A DNA stretch of 64,000 bases from Bacteroidaceae bacterium (GTDB lineage Bacteria > Bacteroidota > Bacteroidia > Bacteroidales > Bacteroidaceae): NCBI GenBank assembly GCA_017542145.1, contig JAFXXQ010000022.1, positions 1 to 64,000 of the forward strand. Direction: 5' to 3'. Positions 24,870 to 34,500 of this stretch are shown one piece after another. The notes under the pieces are model-generated. The model did not search any database and was not told the DNA's origin. It was given only the letters and a program-made list of their open reading frames with translations. The position numbers were made by a program, and so were the translations under genes. The stretch's first letter is position 1, and each line of letters begins with the position of its first letter.

Positions 24870-26009
24870 ATGATTCTTATGCACTTTGAGCTAATCGCTA
24901 CCGACCCCCAGACCAACGCCCGCGCCGGGCGTATAACCACCGACCATGGGGTCATCGAGACACCCATCTTCATGCCGGTGGGGACGGTGGGCTCGGTGAA
25001 GGCTGTGCAGCTCTACGAACTGAAGGACGACGTCAAGGCGCAGATTATCCTCGGCAATACCTATCACCTCTACCTCCGTCCTGGGCTTCACGTGCTGGAG
25101 CAGGCGGGAGGCTTGCATCGTTTCAACGGTTTCGACCGTCCCATGCTTACCGACAGCGGAGGGTTTCAGGTGTTCTCGCTCAGCGGCATCCGCAAGATGA
25201 CGGAGGAGGGGGTGGAGTTCCGCAGCCACATCGACGGCTCGAAGCATATGTTCACCCCTGAACGGGTGATGGACATCGAGCGCACTATCGGGGCTGACAT
25301 CATGATGGCCTTCGATGAGTGTACCCCCGGCACGGCCGACTATGCCTACGCCAAGCAGTCGATGGAGCGCACCCATCGTTGGCTTGACCGTTGCTGGCAA
25401 CGTTTCAACAGCACCGAGCCGAAGTACGGCTACCGGCAGAGCCTCTTCCCCATTGTGCAGGGCTGTACCTATCGCGATCTCCGCGAGCAGTCGGCCGAGA
25501 AGGTGGCATCGCTGGATGCCGACGGTAACGCCATCGGCGGACTGGCGGTGGGAGAGCCCACGGAGGTGATGTACGAGATGATAGAGGTGGTGAATGCTAT
25601 CCTCCCCAAGGACAGACCCCGCTACCTGATGGGTGTCGGCACACCGGCTAACCTGCTGGAGTCCATCGAACGGGGCGTGGATATGTTCGACTGCGTGATG
25701 CCCACCCGCAACGGCCGTAACGGCATGCTCTTCACCAAGCATGGTATCATGAATATGAAGAACGAGAAGTGGAGTACCGACTTCAGCCCTATCGAAGAGG
25801 GCGGAGCAAGCCGCGTCGATACCCTTTATAGCCGTTCTTATCTGCGTCATCTGTTCCATGCCCAGGAGTTCCTCGCCATGCAGATTGCCTCTATCCACAA
25901 CCTGGCGTTCTACCTTTGGCTGGTGGGTGAAGCACGGCGCCACATTATCTCCGGAGACTATGCTGCCTGGAAGCGCGCCACACTACCTGAAGTAATGCAG
26001 AGACTATGA
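24870..26009 (+). CDS. tgt: tRNA-guanine transglycosylase (queuine/preQ1 insertion)
   Basis: The start is ATG 24870 or 24879; the in-frame sequence further upstream is palindromic repeat (IFHSSFF-like residues) and not part of the enzyme. The roughly 379-residue protein has the Tgt barrel motifs: GTVGSVKAV, TDSGGFQVFSLS with the catalytic Asp, MAFDECTPG, GGLAVGEP, and MFDCVMPTRNGRNG with the nucleophile Asp. Tgt swaps guanine 34 for preQ1 in GUN-anticodon tRNAs. Oddly, the C-terminal zinc ligands CxCxxC are absent; the aligned segment is GGASRVDTLYSRSYLRHL. The four-base overlap couples it to the permease downstream. Confidence 0.94.
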   Translation: MILMHFELIATDPQTNARAGRITTDHGVIETPIFMPVGTVGSVKAVQLYELKDDVKAQIILGNTYHLYLRPGLHVLEQAGGLHRFNGFDRPMLTDSGGFQVFSLSGIRKMTEEGVEFRSHIDGSKHMFTPERVMDIERTIGADIMMAFDECTPGTADYAYAKQSMERTHRWLDRCWQRFNSTEPKYGYRQSLFPIVQGCTYRDLREQSAEKVASLDADGNAIGGLAVGEPTEVMYEMIEVVNAILPKDRPRYLMGVGTPANLLESIERGVDMFDCVMPTRNGRNGMLFTKHGIMNMKNEKWSTDFSPIEEGGASRVDTLYSRSYLRHLFHAQEFLAMQIASIHNLAFYLWLVGEARRHIISGDYAAWKRATLPEVMQRL

Positions 26010-27103
26010 AGATTCCGTTCAAGCGCATCGACTGGTACATCATCGGCAAGTTCCTCGGCACTTTCTTCTTTTCACTGGCGCTGATATTAGCCATTGCCGT
26101 GGTGTTCGATTACAACGAGCATGTGGACCAGTTTGTGCAGAACGAAGCCCCCTGGCATGCTATCATCTTCGACTACTACCTGAACTTCATCCCCTATTTC
26201 GGGCACCTGTTCAGTCCGCTGTTCGTCTTCATTGCCGTTATCTTCTTCACCTCGAAGCTGGCGGAAAATTCCGAGATTATCGCCATGTTCTCCACCGGCA
26301 TCAGCTTCCACCGGCTCATGCGCCCCTATATGTTCTCGGCGCTGCTCATTGCCCTGTTCTCTTACGGGCTGGGTGCCTATGTTATTCCCAAGGGTAACGT
26401 GAAGCGTATTGCTTTCGAGAACAAATACAAGAAGAAAGTCATCATCGACACGGGACACAACATCCAGATGGAGGTCGCGGAGGGCGTCATAGCCTACTTC
26501 GACCGCTTTGAACGTGCCAACAGCACGGGTTACCGTTTCTCGTTGGACCGCTTCGAGGGCAACACGCTCAAGAGTCACTTCACCGCTAAGACGCTCGTCT
26601 ATGGCAACGACCCCGAAAACCCCGACAAATGGACGGCGAAGAACTGGCAGCTCCGCGACATCACCGACACGCTGGAGGTCATCACCAGCGGTCTCTCACG
26701 CGACACTGTGATTGCCATTCAGCCCTACGACCTGCTGGTCTCGCAAGGGCAGCAGGAGACCATGACCACGCCCGAGCTGAAGCGCTACATCGACCGCCAG
26801 CGACGTCGGGGAATGGCCAACATCAAAGCCTTCGAGATTGAGTACCATAACCGCATCGCCATCTCCTTTGCTGCGTTCATCCTTACGCTTATTGGCGTCA
26901 GCCTCTCCAGCAAAAAGGTGAAGGGTGGCATGGGCATGAACCTCGGCATCGGCATCGCCCTCTCGTTCGGTTACATCGTGTTCCAGACCATCTCGTCCAC
27001 GTTTGCCGTCAATGGCAATACACCCCCCGTAGTAGCCGTCTGGATTCCCAACATCGTGTTCCTCCTCATCGGACTTTATCTCTATCACAAAGCGCCGAAA
27101 TAG
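26006..27103 (+). CDS. LptF/LptG family lipopolysaccharide export permease
   Basis: The 365-residue inner-membrane protein starts inside the tgt stop (ATGA). It has the YjgP/YjgQ layout: membrane segments near residues 12-33, 55-75, 100-120, a large periplasmic beta-jellyroll domain (about 125-265), then three more segments (about 280-360) with the motif KVKGGMGMNLGIGIALSFGY. LptF and LptG form the transmembrane half of the ABC transporter that extracts LPS from the inner membrane. Which of the two this is cannot be decided from the sequence. tgt-lptF/G pairing is a recurring Bacteroidetes arrangement as far as I recall. Confidence 0.9.
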   Translation: MKIPFKRIDWYIIGKFLGTFFFSLALILAIAVVFDYNEHVDQFVQNEAPWHAIIFDYYLNFIPYFGHLFSPLFVFIAVIFFTSKLAENSEIIAMFSTGISFHRLMRPYMFSALLIALFSYGLGAYVIPKGNVKRIAFENKYKKKVIIDTGHNIQMEVAEGVIAYFDRFERANSTGYRFSLDRFEGNTLKSHFTAKTLVYGNDPENPDKWTAKNWQLRDITDTLEVITSGLSRDTVIAIQPYDLLVSQGQQETMTTPELKRYIDRQRRRGMANIKAFEIEYHNRIAISFAAFILTLIGVSLSSKKVKGGMGMNLGIGIALSFGYIVFQTISSTFAVNGNTPPVVAVWIPNIVFLLIGLYLYHKAPK

Positions 27104-27140
27104 TTCATAGTTCATAGTTTTCATAGTTCATAGTTTTTTT
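27104..27140 (+). repeat. TTCATAGTTCATAG low-complexity repeat in a leader
   Basis: TTCATAGTTCATAGTTTT is repeated in direct tandem between the permease and helicase genes, just before the helicase start. The same motif occurs at about 19575-19590. It leaves little room for a standard ribosome-binding site. Confidence 0.6.
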
Positions 27141-27147
27141 ATTATAG

Positions 27148-28584
27148 ATGTTTTTCGACGAACTTAACCTCAACGACGATATCCTCGACGCGCTCGACGC
27201 GATGAACTTCTCCGAGTGTACCCCCATCCAGGAACAGGCCATCCCGCCGCTCTTGGAGGGGCGCGACCTCATCGGCATAGCCCAGACGGGCACCGGCAAG
27301 ACGGCAGCCTACCTGCTGCCCATTCTCAGCCGCCTCTCCGACGGGGGCTTCCCCAGTGATGCCGTCAATTGCGTCATTATGTCGCCCACGCGCGAGCTGG
27401 CGCAGCAAATCGACCAGGCAATGGAGGGATTCTCTTATTACGTCCCCATCAGCAGCGTGGCTGTGTATGGCGGCAACGACGGCATCCGCTTTGCCCAGGA
27501 ATGTCGCGGTTTTGAGCGGGGCGCCGACGTCATCATCGCCACCCCAGGACGGCTCATCAGTCATATTTCCCTGGGGAATATCGATCTTAGTCGCGTCTCG
27601 TTCTTTGTGCTCGATGAGGCCGATCGCATGCTCGACATGGGCTTTATCGACGACATCATGCAAATCGTCAAGCAACTGCCCGCCGAGCGCCAGACGATGC
27701 TTTTCTCGGCTACCATGCCGGCAGAGATTCAGAAACTTGCTGCCACCATCCTGCGCGACCCCGTGGAGGTGAAGATTGCCGTCAGCCGTCCCGCAGAAGG
27801 TATACACCAGAGCGCCTACGTCTGCCACGAGACCCAGAAACTTGGCATCGTCCAGCACATCTTCACCGAGAATCCCCCGAAGCGCGTCCTCGTCTTCGCC
27901 TCCTCAAAGCTGAAGGTGAAGGAGATTGCTCGCGCCCTCCAGCGCATCGGGCGCGAGAAAGGGTTCACCGTAGGCGAAATGCACAGCGACCTCACGCAGG
28001 CCGAGCGCGACGACGTCATGCTCCGCTTCAAGAACGGACGCGTCGATGTGCTCGTCGCTACCGACATCGTGTCGCGCGGCATCGACATCGACGACATCCA
28101 GCTGGTTCTTAATTACGACGTGCCCCACGACTGCGAGGACTACGTTCACCGCATCGGCCGTACAGCCCGTGCCGGCAGCGAGGGCGCAGCCGTCACCTTC
28201 GTCAGCCGCGACGACCAGTCGCGCTTCCGTCAGATCGAGAAGTTCATCGGACGCGAGGTGGAGAAGTCGCCCGTCCCCGCCGACCTCGGCGAAGCCCCCG
28301 ACTACGCCCCACACGCGTTCGACAAGAGCCGTCGCGGACGCCATCGCGGAGGCAAAGGCCATGGTGGGAAGGGCCGCGGAGGCAAAGAGCGCAGCAGCAA
28401 GTCCCAGAAACCTCAAGACAGCAATCCCCAGGGCAGCAACGCCCCCAAGGACAACCCCTCATCCCCATCCGCTCCCCATTCAGGAGAGGCGTCCGCAGCC
28501 GCTCCTGCTCCCGCCAAGAAGAAGCGCCGCCACAGCCGCAAGAAAAAACCTTCCACCCCGCAAAATTCCCCACAAGGAGCGTGA
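27148..28584 (+). CDS. DEAD-box RNA helicase (RhlE-like)
   Basis: The 478-residue protein has all helicase motifs in order: Q motif CTPIQEQAIPPLL, AQTGTGKT (I), PTRELA (Ia), TPGR (Ib), DEAD (II), SATM (III), RGIDID (V) and HRIGRTARA (VI). A basic, low-complexity tail of about 100 residues follows (GRHRGGKGHGGKGRGGKE and later KKKRRHSRKKK), typical for RNA binding by RhlE-type helicases in ribosome assembly or mRNA decay. It is cytosolic. It follows the permease by 44 bases filled with TTCATAG repeats. Confidence 0.95.
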   Translation: MFFDELNLNDDILDALDAMNFSECTPIQEQAIPPLLEGRDLIGIAQTGTGKTAAYLLPILSRLSDGGFPSDAVNCVIMSPTRELAQQIDQAMEGFSYYVPISSVAVYGGNDGIRFAQECRGFERGADVIIATPGRLISHISLGNIDLSRVSFFVLDEADRMLDMGFIDDIMQIVKQLPAERQTMLFSATMPAEIQKLAATILRDPVEVKIAVSRPAEGIHQSAYVCHETQKLGIVQHIFTENPPKRVLVFASSKLKVKEIARALQRIGREKGFTVGEMHSDLTQAERDDVMLRFKNGRVDVLVATDIVSRGIDIDDIQLVLNYDVPHDCEDYVHRIGRTARAGSEGAAVTFVSRDDQSRFRQIEKFIGREVEKSPVPADLGEAPDYAPHAFDKSRRGRHRGGKGHGGKGRGGKERSSKSQKPQDSNPQGSNAPKDNPSSPSAPHSGEASAAAPAPAKKKRRHSRKKKPSTPQNSPQGA

Positions 28585-28674
28585 CCACACGAGTTCTGAT
28601 GCGTCTTTGCCGACAATTCAGCATCTCTACTAACTCATCACTATTGTCTATTCACTAATCCCCTTCCAGACAAA

Positions 28675-30195
28675 ATGAAAAAGTTTCTTCTGCTGACGGC
28701 AGTTGCCGCGACGGTCGCCCTGAGCGTCCACGCACAGCGCATAAGCTGCACACCCGACATAGGACAGACCCGGAGCGACTTCACCCATGTCCTGCCAGAG
28801 CCATTCAAGTTCGACCCGGAGGTGACCTATTGCCTGCCGGTGGTGCTCGTCAATTTCAACGACAAGGAATTCTCGATGGAACACCCCGAAGCCTATTACG
28901 ACCGCCTCTTCAACGAGCCGGGCTTCAACGAGGGAAAGGGCCCCGGTTGCGTGGCCGACTATTTCCGCTACCAGTCGGAAGGCCGTGTCAACCTGAAGTT
29001 CGACATCTACGGCCCCGTGAAGGTGGAGGAAAACGCGGGCGGACACAGGGGCATATACTATGGCACTACGGCCATCCCGAAGGCCATCAAGAGGCTGGGC
29101 GAGGATAGCACCATCGACTTCTCCATCTACGACTTCGACGGCGACGGCGAGGTCAGGCAAGTGCTTTTCGTGTTTGCCGGCTATACGGGCAACAAAGTGG
29201 AGGGCTATACGTGGCCCAACACAGGCTTCTTCTTCGCCAGGCTGCCGGGCGGCGTCAGCCCCTACCTCTCTTCCATCACCTGCGAGATGTGGGACGACAG
29301 CAATTTGTGCGGCATCGGCACCATCATCCATGAACTCTTCCATTGCCTCGGGCTGCCCGACCTCTATCCTCGGTCTCCCGCAACCTCCTTCTCGACAGTT
29401 GACGAGTGGGACCTCATGGATGGCGGCAACTACACCAACAGGGGCTGGTGTCCGCCCAACCTCACGGTCATGGAGAAGATGTATCTGGGATGGTCGTCGC
29501 CCGTTGAGCTGACCGAGGCCACCACCGTCGAAGGCATGAAGCCCTTGAGCGACGGCGGCCTGACCTACATCGTCCGAAGCGACACCAACAGCCAGGAGTA
29601 CTACCTCCTCGAGAACCGTCGGCAAGAGGGCTGGGACTACGGCTGCCCAGGGAACGGACTGCTCATCTATCATGTCGATTTCGACGTCGACGATTGGCGG
29701 AACAACGCGGTCAACACGTCCGATGCGCACTTCCGCTACGCTCTTTTCCACCCCGACGGCAAGAACTACATGGACTGGGACCCCAACAACAACGGCAAGG
29801 ATTTTAAAAAATACTCGATGGACAACTGGCTGCGCAGCAGCTACTTCAGCACTTCGACCTATCCCTACACCGACCCCGTGTCGCTGGTGATTAACAATAG
29901 CCTGACGGACCAGTCGTCGCCCGCGGCCACCCTCTACAAGGCCAATGCCAACGGACAGATGCTCATGGGCAAACCCATCACCCACATCCGCATGAATGCC
30001 GACGGCACCATCTCTTTCGACTTCATGAAGACGGACGGCGCGGGAATGGATGCACCATTCGTCATTGACCATTCACAATCAACAATAGATACTGACGATA
30101 GCGCTTGGTACGCAGTAGATGGCCGTCGTTTAGACGGCACGCCAACGGCATCTGGCATCTACATTGTGAATGGAAAGAAGGTGCTTGTGAAATAA
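28675..30195 (+). CDS. Secreted M6-family metalloprotease with C-terminal tail
   Basis: The 506-residue protein has a signal peptide (MKKFLLLTAVAATVALSVHA). The M6 (immune inhibitor A-like) domain includes VADYFRYQSEGRVNLKFDIYGP, DFDGDGEVRQVLFVFAG and the zinc motif HELFHCLGLPDLY (HExxHxxGxxD, His-Glu near residue 222), with WDLMDGG as the Met-turn-like segment. The last residues, YAVDGRRLDGTPTASGIYIVNGKKVLVK in form, match the tail of two other secreted proteins in this window (56888 and 60917 genes). A low-complexity linker (FVIDHSQSTIDTD) precedes the tail. Substrates are unknown. Confidence 0.9.
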   Translation: MKKFLLLTAVAATVALSVHAQRISCTPDIGQTRSDFTHVLPEPFKFDPEVTYCLPVVLVNFNDKEFSMEHPEAYYDRLFNEPGFNEGKGPGCVADYFRYQSEGRVNLKFDIYGPVKVEENAGGHRGIYYGTTAIPKAIKRLGEDSTIDFSIYDFDGDGEVRQVLFVFAGYTGNKVEGYTWPNTGFFFARLPGGVSPYLSSITCEMWDDSNLCGIGTIIHELFHCLGLPDLYPRSPATSFSTVDEWDLMDGGNYTNRGWCPPNLTVMEKMYLGWSSPVELTEATTVEGMKPLSDGGLTYIVRSDTNSQEYYLLENRRQEGWDYGCPGNGLLIYHVDFDVDDWRNNAVNTSDAHFRYALFHPDGKNYMDWDPNNNGKDFKKYSMDNWLRSSYFSTSTYPYTDPVSLVINNSLTDQSSPAATLYKANANGQMLMGKPITHIRMNADGTISFDFMKTDGAGMDAPFVIDHSQSTIDTDDSAWYAVDGRRLDGTPTASGIYIVNGKKVLVK

Positions 30196-30296
30196 GAACC
30201 TAAAAAAAATAACAACAATGAAAAAAATGCCACATGAGGTTTGCAAATGTCAGACCTTTGTACTAACTTCGCAGCCGAATATTGCTTTTTCGGTAA

Positions 30297-31475
30297 ATGG
30301 AGGCATTTTATAAGACCCACGAGTACCTGCTTGCCCACACCGAGGCAGCCGTCAGAAGGCAGTTGATGGACGATGTCAACTGGGACGACCGTCTCATCGG
30401 CATCAAGGGAACGCGCGGGGTGGGGAAGACAACGTTTCTCATCCAGTATGCGCAGGAGCAGCGGCGAAACGACCGCTCGTGCCTCTATATCAACATGAAC
30501 AACTTCTACTTTCAGGGTCATTCGTTGACGGATTTTGCCGACGACTTTGTCCGCCGTGGCGGACGGACGCTGCTGGTGGATCAGGTGTTCAAGATTCCCG
30601 ATTGGAGCGAGCAGCTCCGTACCTGCTACAAACGCCATCCAAAGCTGCAGATTATCTTCACCGGTTCGAGTGTGATGCGACTGAAGGAAGAGAATCCCGT
30701 ACTGAACGGCATCGTCACTTCGTACAATTTGCGCGGTTTCTCGTTCCGCGAGTTCCTCAACCTCCATGCTGGCACAAAGTTCCCCACATACGATTTGGAG
30801 GAAATCCTGCTCCACCACGAGCACATCGCTCGTCAGGTGCTGCCCACCGTCAACCCCATGCAATGGTTTCAGGACTATTTGCATCACGGCTTCTACCCCT
30901 TCTTTCTCGAAAAGCGCAACTTCTCCGAGAACCTGCTGAAGACGATGAACATGATGATGGAGGTGGACATTCTGCTCATCCAGCAAATTGAGCTGAAATA
31001 CCTCTCGAAGCTGAAGAAACTGCTATATCTTCTGGCGTCAGACAGCCACCGCTCGCCCAACGTCAGCCGTCTAGCCGACGAAATCGGGCTGTCGCGGGCC
31101 ACGGTGATGAACTACATCAAGTATCTGGCCGATGCGCGGCTTATCAATCTGGTCTATAAGCCCGGCGACGAGTACCCGAAAAAGCCAGCCCGCGTGTTGC
31201 TCCACAACCCCAACCTCGCCTACAGCATCTATCCCGTCAAGGCCGACGAGGACGATGTGGCGGAGATGTTCTTCGTTAACAGCCTGTGGAAAGACCACGA
31301 GGTGAGTAAGGGCGATATGGCGGGGGCGCTGCTCATCGACGGCATACACACGTTCCACGTCACCGCCGGCAACCTACCCGCCCGCGTGAGCCCTGGCATA
31401 TACTACGCCGTGGGTCGCAAGGAGAAGGGCCTTGGCAATCTCATCCCTCTTTGGTTGTTCGGCTTCCTTTATTAA
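30297..31475 (+). CDS. AAA ATPase with DUF4143-type C-terminus
   Basis: The 392-residue protein has Walker A GTRGVGKTTFL near residue 41 and the Walker B-like TLLVDQVFKI near residue 92, followed by IIFTGSSVMRL (sensor 1) and GFSFREFLNL, the hallmark of AAA_14/DUF4143 ATPases. A winged-helix-like segment NVSRLADEIGLSRATVMNYIKYLADARLI lies near residue 255, and the C-terminal part resembles DUF4143 with VFPR-like endings. Many genomes carry many copies of this family; roles are unclear, with links to mobile elements and toxin-antitoxin-like loci. It is probably cytosolic and monocistronic. Confidence 0.85.
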   Translation: MEAFYKTHEYLLAHTEAAVRRQLMDDVNWDDRLIGIKGTRGVGKTTFLIQYAQEQRRNDRSCLYINMNNFYFQGHSLTDFADDFVRRGGRTLLVDQVFKIPDWSEQLRTCYKRHPKLQIIFTGSSVMRLKEENPVLNGIVTSYNLRGFSFREFLNLHAGTKFPTYDLEEILLHHEHIARQVLPTVNPMQWFQDYLHHGFYPFFLEKRNFSENLLKTMNMMMEVDILLIQQIELKYLSKLKKLLYLLASDSHRSPNVSRLADEIGLSRATVMNYIKYLADARLINLVYKPGDEYPKKPARVLLHNPNLAYSIYPVKADEDDVAEMFFVNSLWKDHEVSKGDMAGALLIDGIHTFHVTAGNLPARVSPGIYYAVGRKEKGLGNLIPLWLFGFLY

Positions 31476-31514
31476 AGAAAATGTAAATAGTTAAATAATA
31501 ATTATTTTTGGATT

Positions 31515-34500
31515 ATGGCAAAAGAAAAGAAACTTATCACTTGTGATGGCAACGAAGCTGCGGCTCACATCTCGTACATGTTCACCGAGGTGGCTGCCAT
31601 CTATCCCATCACCCCGTCGTCCACCATGGCCGAGCACGTCGATGAATGGGCGGCTGCCGGACGCAAGAACATCTTCGGCGAGACCGTCATGGTCCAGGAG
31701 ATGCAGAGCGAAGGCGGCGCCGCAGGTGCCGTCCACGGCTCGCTCCAGGCCGGCGCCCTCACCACCACCTATACCGCCAGCCAAGGCCTGCTGCTGATGA
31801 TTCCCAACATGTACAAGATTGCCGGCGAGCTGCTGCCCTGCGTGTTCCACGTCAGCGCCCGTACCCTCGCCTCACACAGCCTCTGCATCTTCGGCGACCA
31901 TCAGGACGTCATGTCAACCCGCCAGACCGGCTTCGCCATGCTGGCCGAAGGCTCCGTGCAGGAGGTGATGGATCTGGCCGGCGTGGCCCATCTGGCCACC
32001 ATCAAGAGCCGCGTGCCCTTCGTCAACTTCTTCGACGGCTTCCGCACGTCGCACGAGATCCAGAAGATCGAGCGTCTCGACAACGACGACCTCGCCCCCC
32101 TCATCGACCAGCAGGCGCTCGCCGAGTTCCGCGCCCGCGCCCTCAACCCCGAGCATCCCGTCATGCGCGGCATGGCCGAGAACCCCGACACCTTCTTCAC
32201 CCATCGCGAGGTATGCAACAAGTACTACGAGGCTGTGCCCGACATCGTGAACGACTACATGAAGGAGATTGAGCGCCTCACCGGCCGCCACTACGCCCCC
32301 TTCACCTACTACGGCGCTCCCGATGCCGAGAACATCATCATCTGCATGGGCTCCGTCACCGAAGCCACACGCGAGGTCATCGACTACCTGGCCCGCCAGG
32401 GAAAGAAGGTCGGCATGATCAGCGTCCACCTCTACCGCCCCTTCAGCGTCAAGTACCTGAAGGCCGTGCTGCCCGCCAGCGTGAAGCGCATCGCCGTCCT
32501 CGACCGCACGAAAGAGCCCGGCGCCCTGGGCGAACCGCTCTACCTCGACGTCGTCGAAGCCCTCTCGGACATGAAGGACCTCACCATCGTGGGCGGACGC
32601 TACGGCCTCGGCTCGCACGACACCACCCCGGCCCAGATCCTCGCCGTCTATGCCAACCTCGAACTCCCGCAGCCCAAGAACGGCTTCACCATCGGCATCG
32701 TCGATGACGTCACCTTCACCTCCCTGCCCCAGGGCAAAGAGATTGCCGTCGGCGGCGAAGGCATGTTCGAAGCCAAGTTCTACGGCCTTGGTGCCGACGG
32801 CACCGTGGGCGCCAACAAGAACTCCGTCAAGATCATCGGCGACAACACCGACAAACATTGCCAGGCCTACTTCTCGTACGACTCGAAGAAGTCAGGCGGC
32901 TTCACCTGCTCGCACCTGCGCTTCGGCGACAGCCCCATCCGCAGCACCTACCTGGTGAACACCCCCAACTTCGTCGCCTGCCACGTACAGGCCTACCTCC
33001 ACATGTACGACGTCACCCGCGGCCTGCAGCCTAACGGCACCTTCCTCCTCAACACCATCTGGGAGGGCGAGGAGCTCGAGCAGAACCTCCCCGCAAAGGT
33101 CAAGAAGTACTTCGCCGAGAACAACATCAAGGTCTATTACATCAACGCCACGAAGATTGCGCAGGAAATCGGCCTCGGCAACCGCACGAACACCATCCTC
33201 CAGAGCGCCTTCTTCCGCATCACCGGCGTCATCCCCGTCGACCTCGCCGTCGAGCAGATGAAGAAGTTCATCGTCAAGAGCTACGGCAAGAAGGGCCAGG
33301 ACATTGTCGATAAGAACAACGCCGCCGTCGACCGCGGAGGCGAGTACAAGGAGCTCGCCGTCAACCCCGCCTGGGCCAGCCTCGAGGTGCCCGCCCCCGA
33401 GCGCAAGGACGAGCCCGCCTTCATCCACGAGGTGGTGCGCCCCATCAACGCCCAGGACGGCGACCTGCTGCCCGTCAGCGCCTTCAACGAGAGCATCGAC
33501 GGCACGTGGCCCTCGGGAACCGCAGCCTACGAGAAGCGCGGCGTCGGCACCTTCGTGCCCGTCTGGAACGCCGACAACTGCATCCAGTGTAACAAGTGTG
33601 CCTACGTCTGCCCCCACGCCTGCATCCGTCCCGTCGTCATGGACGATGCCGAGGCCGCCGGCCTCGACGCCCCGATGATCGAGATGAAGGCCCCCGCCGC
33701 CATGAAGGGCATGAAGTTCCGCATCCAGGTGGGCGTCCTCGACTGTCTGGGCTGCGGCAACTGTGCCGACGTCTGCCCGGGCAAGCCCGCCACTGGCTCA
33801 GCCCTGCAGATGGTGCCCCTGGAGACGCAGATGACCGAAGCCGCCAACTGGGACTACTGCGTCAGCAAGGTCAAGACCAAGCAGGACCTCGTGGACATCA
33901 AGCAGAGCCCCAAGAACAGCCAGTTCGCCACGCCGCTCTTCGAGTTCAGCGGCGCCTGCTCGGGCTGCGGCGAGACACCCTACGTCAAGCTCATCAGCCA
34001 GCTCTTCGGCGACCGCATCATGGCCTCCAACGCCACCGGCTGCTCGTCCATCTACTCCGGCTCCATCCCCTCCACACCCTACACGGTCAACGAGAAGGGT
34101 CAGGGTCCCGCATGGGCCAACAGCCTCTTCGAGGACTTCTGCGAGTACGGCCTCGGCATGGAGCTCGCCAACAAGAAGCTCAAGCAGCGCATCGCCCGCT
34201 GGATGACCGAGGCTCAGTCGTGCACCTGCTGCCCGGACGAGCTGAAGGCCCTCTTCCGCGAATGGATTGAGAAGCGCGACGACGCCGACGCCACCAAGGC
34301 CCTCGCTCCGCAGATCATCGCCGGCTGCGAGGCCTGCGGCTGCGACACCTGCAAGAAGATTCTCTCGCTCAAGGACTACCTCGTCAAGCGCAGCCAGTGG
34401 ATCATCGGCGGCGACGGCGCCAGCTACGACATCGGCTACGGCGGCCTCGACCACGTCATCGCCAGCGGCGAGGACGTCAACATCCTCGTCCTCGACACCG

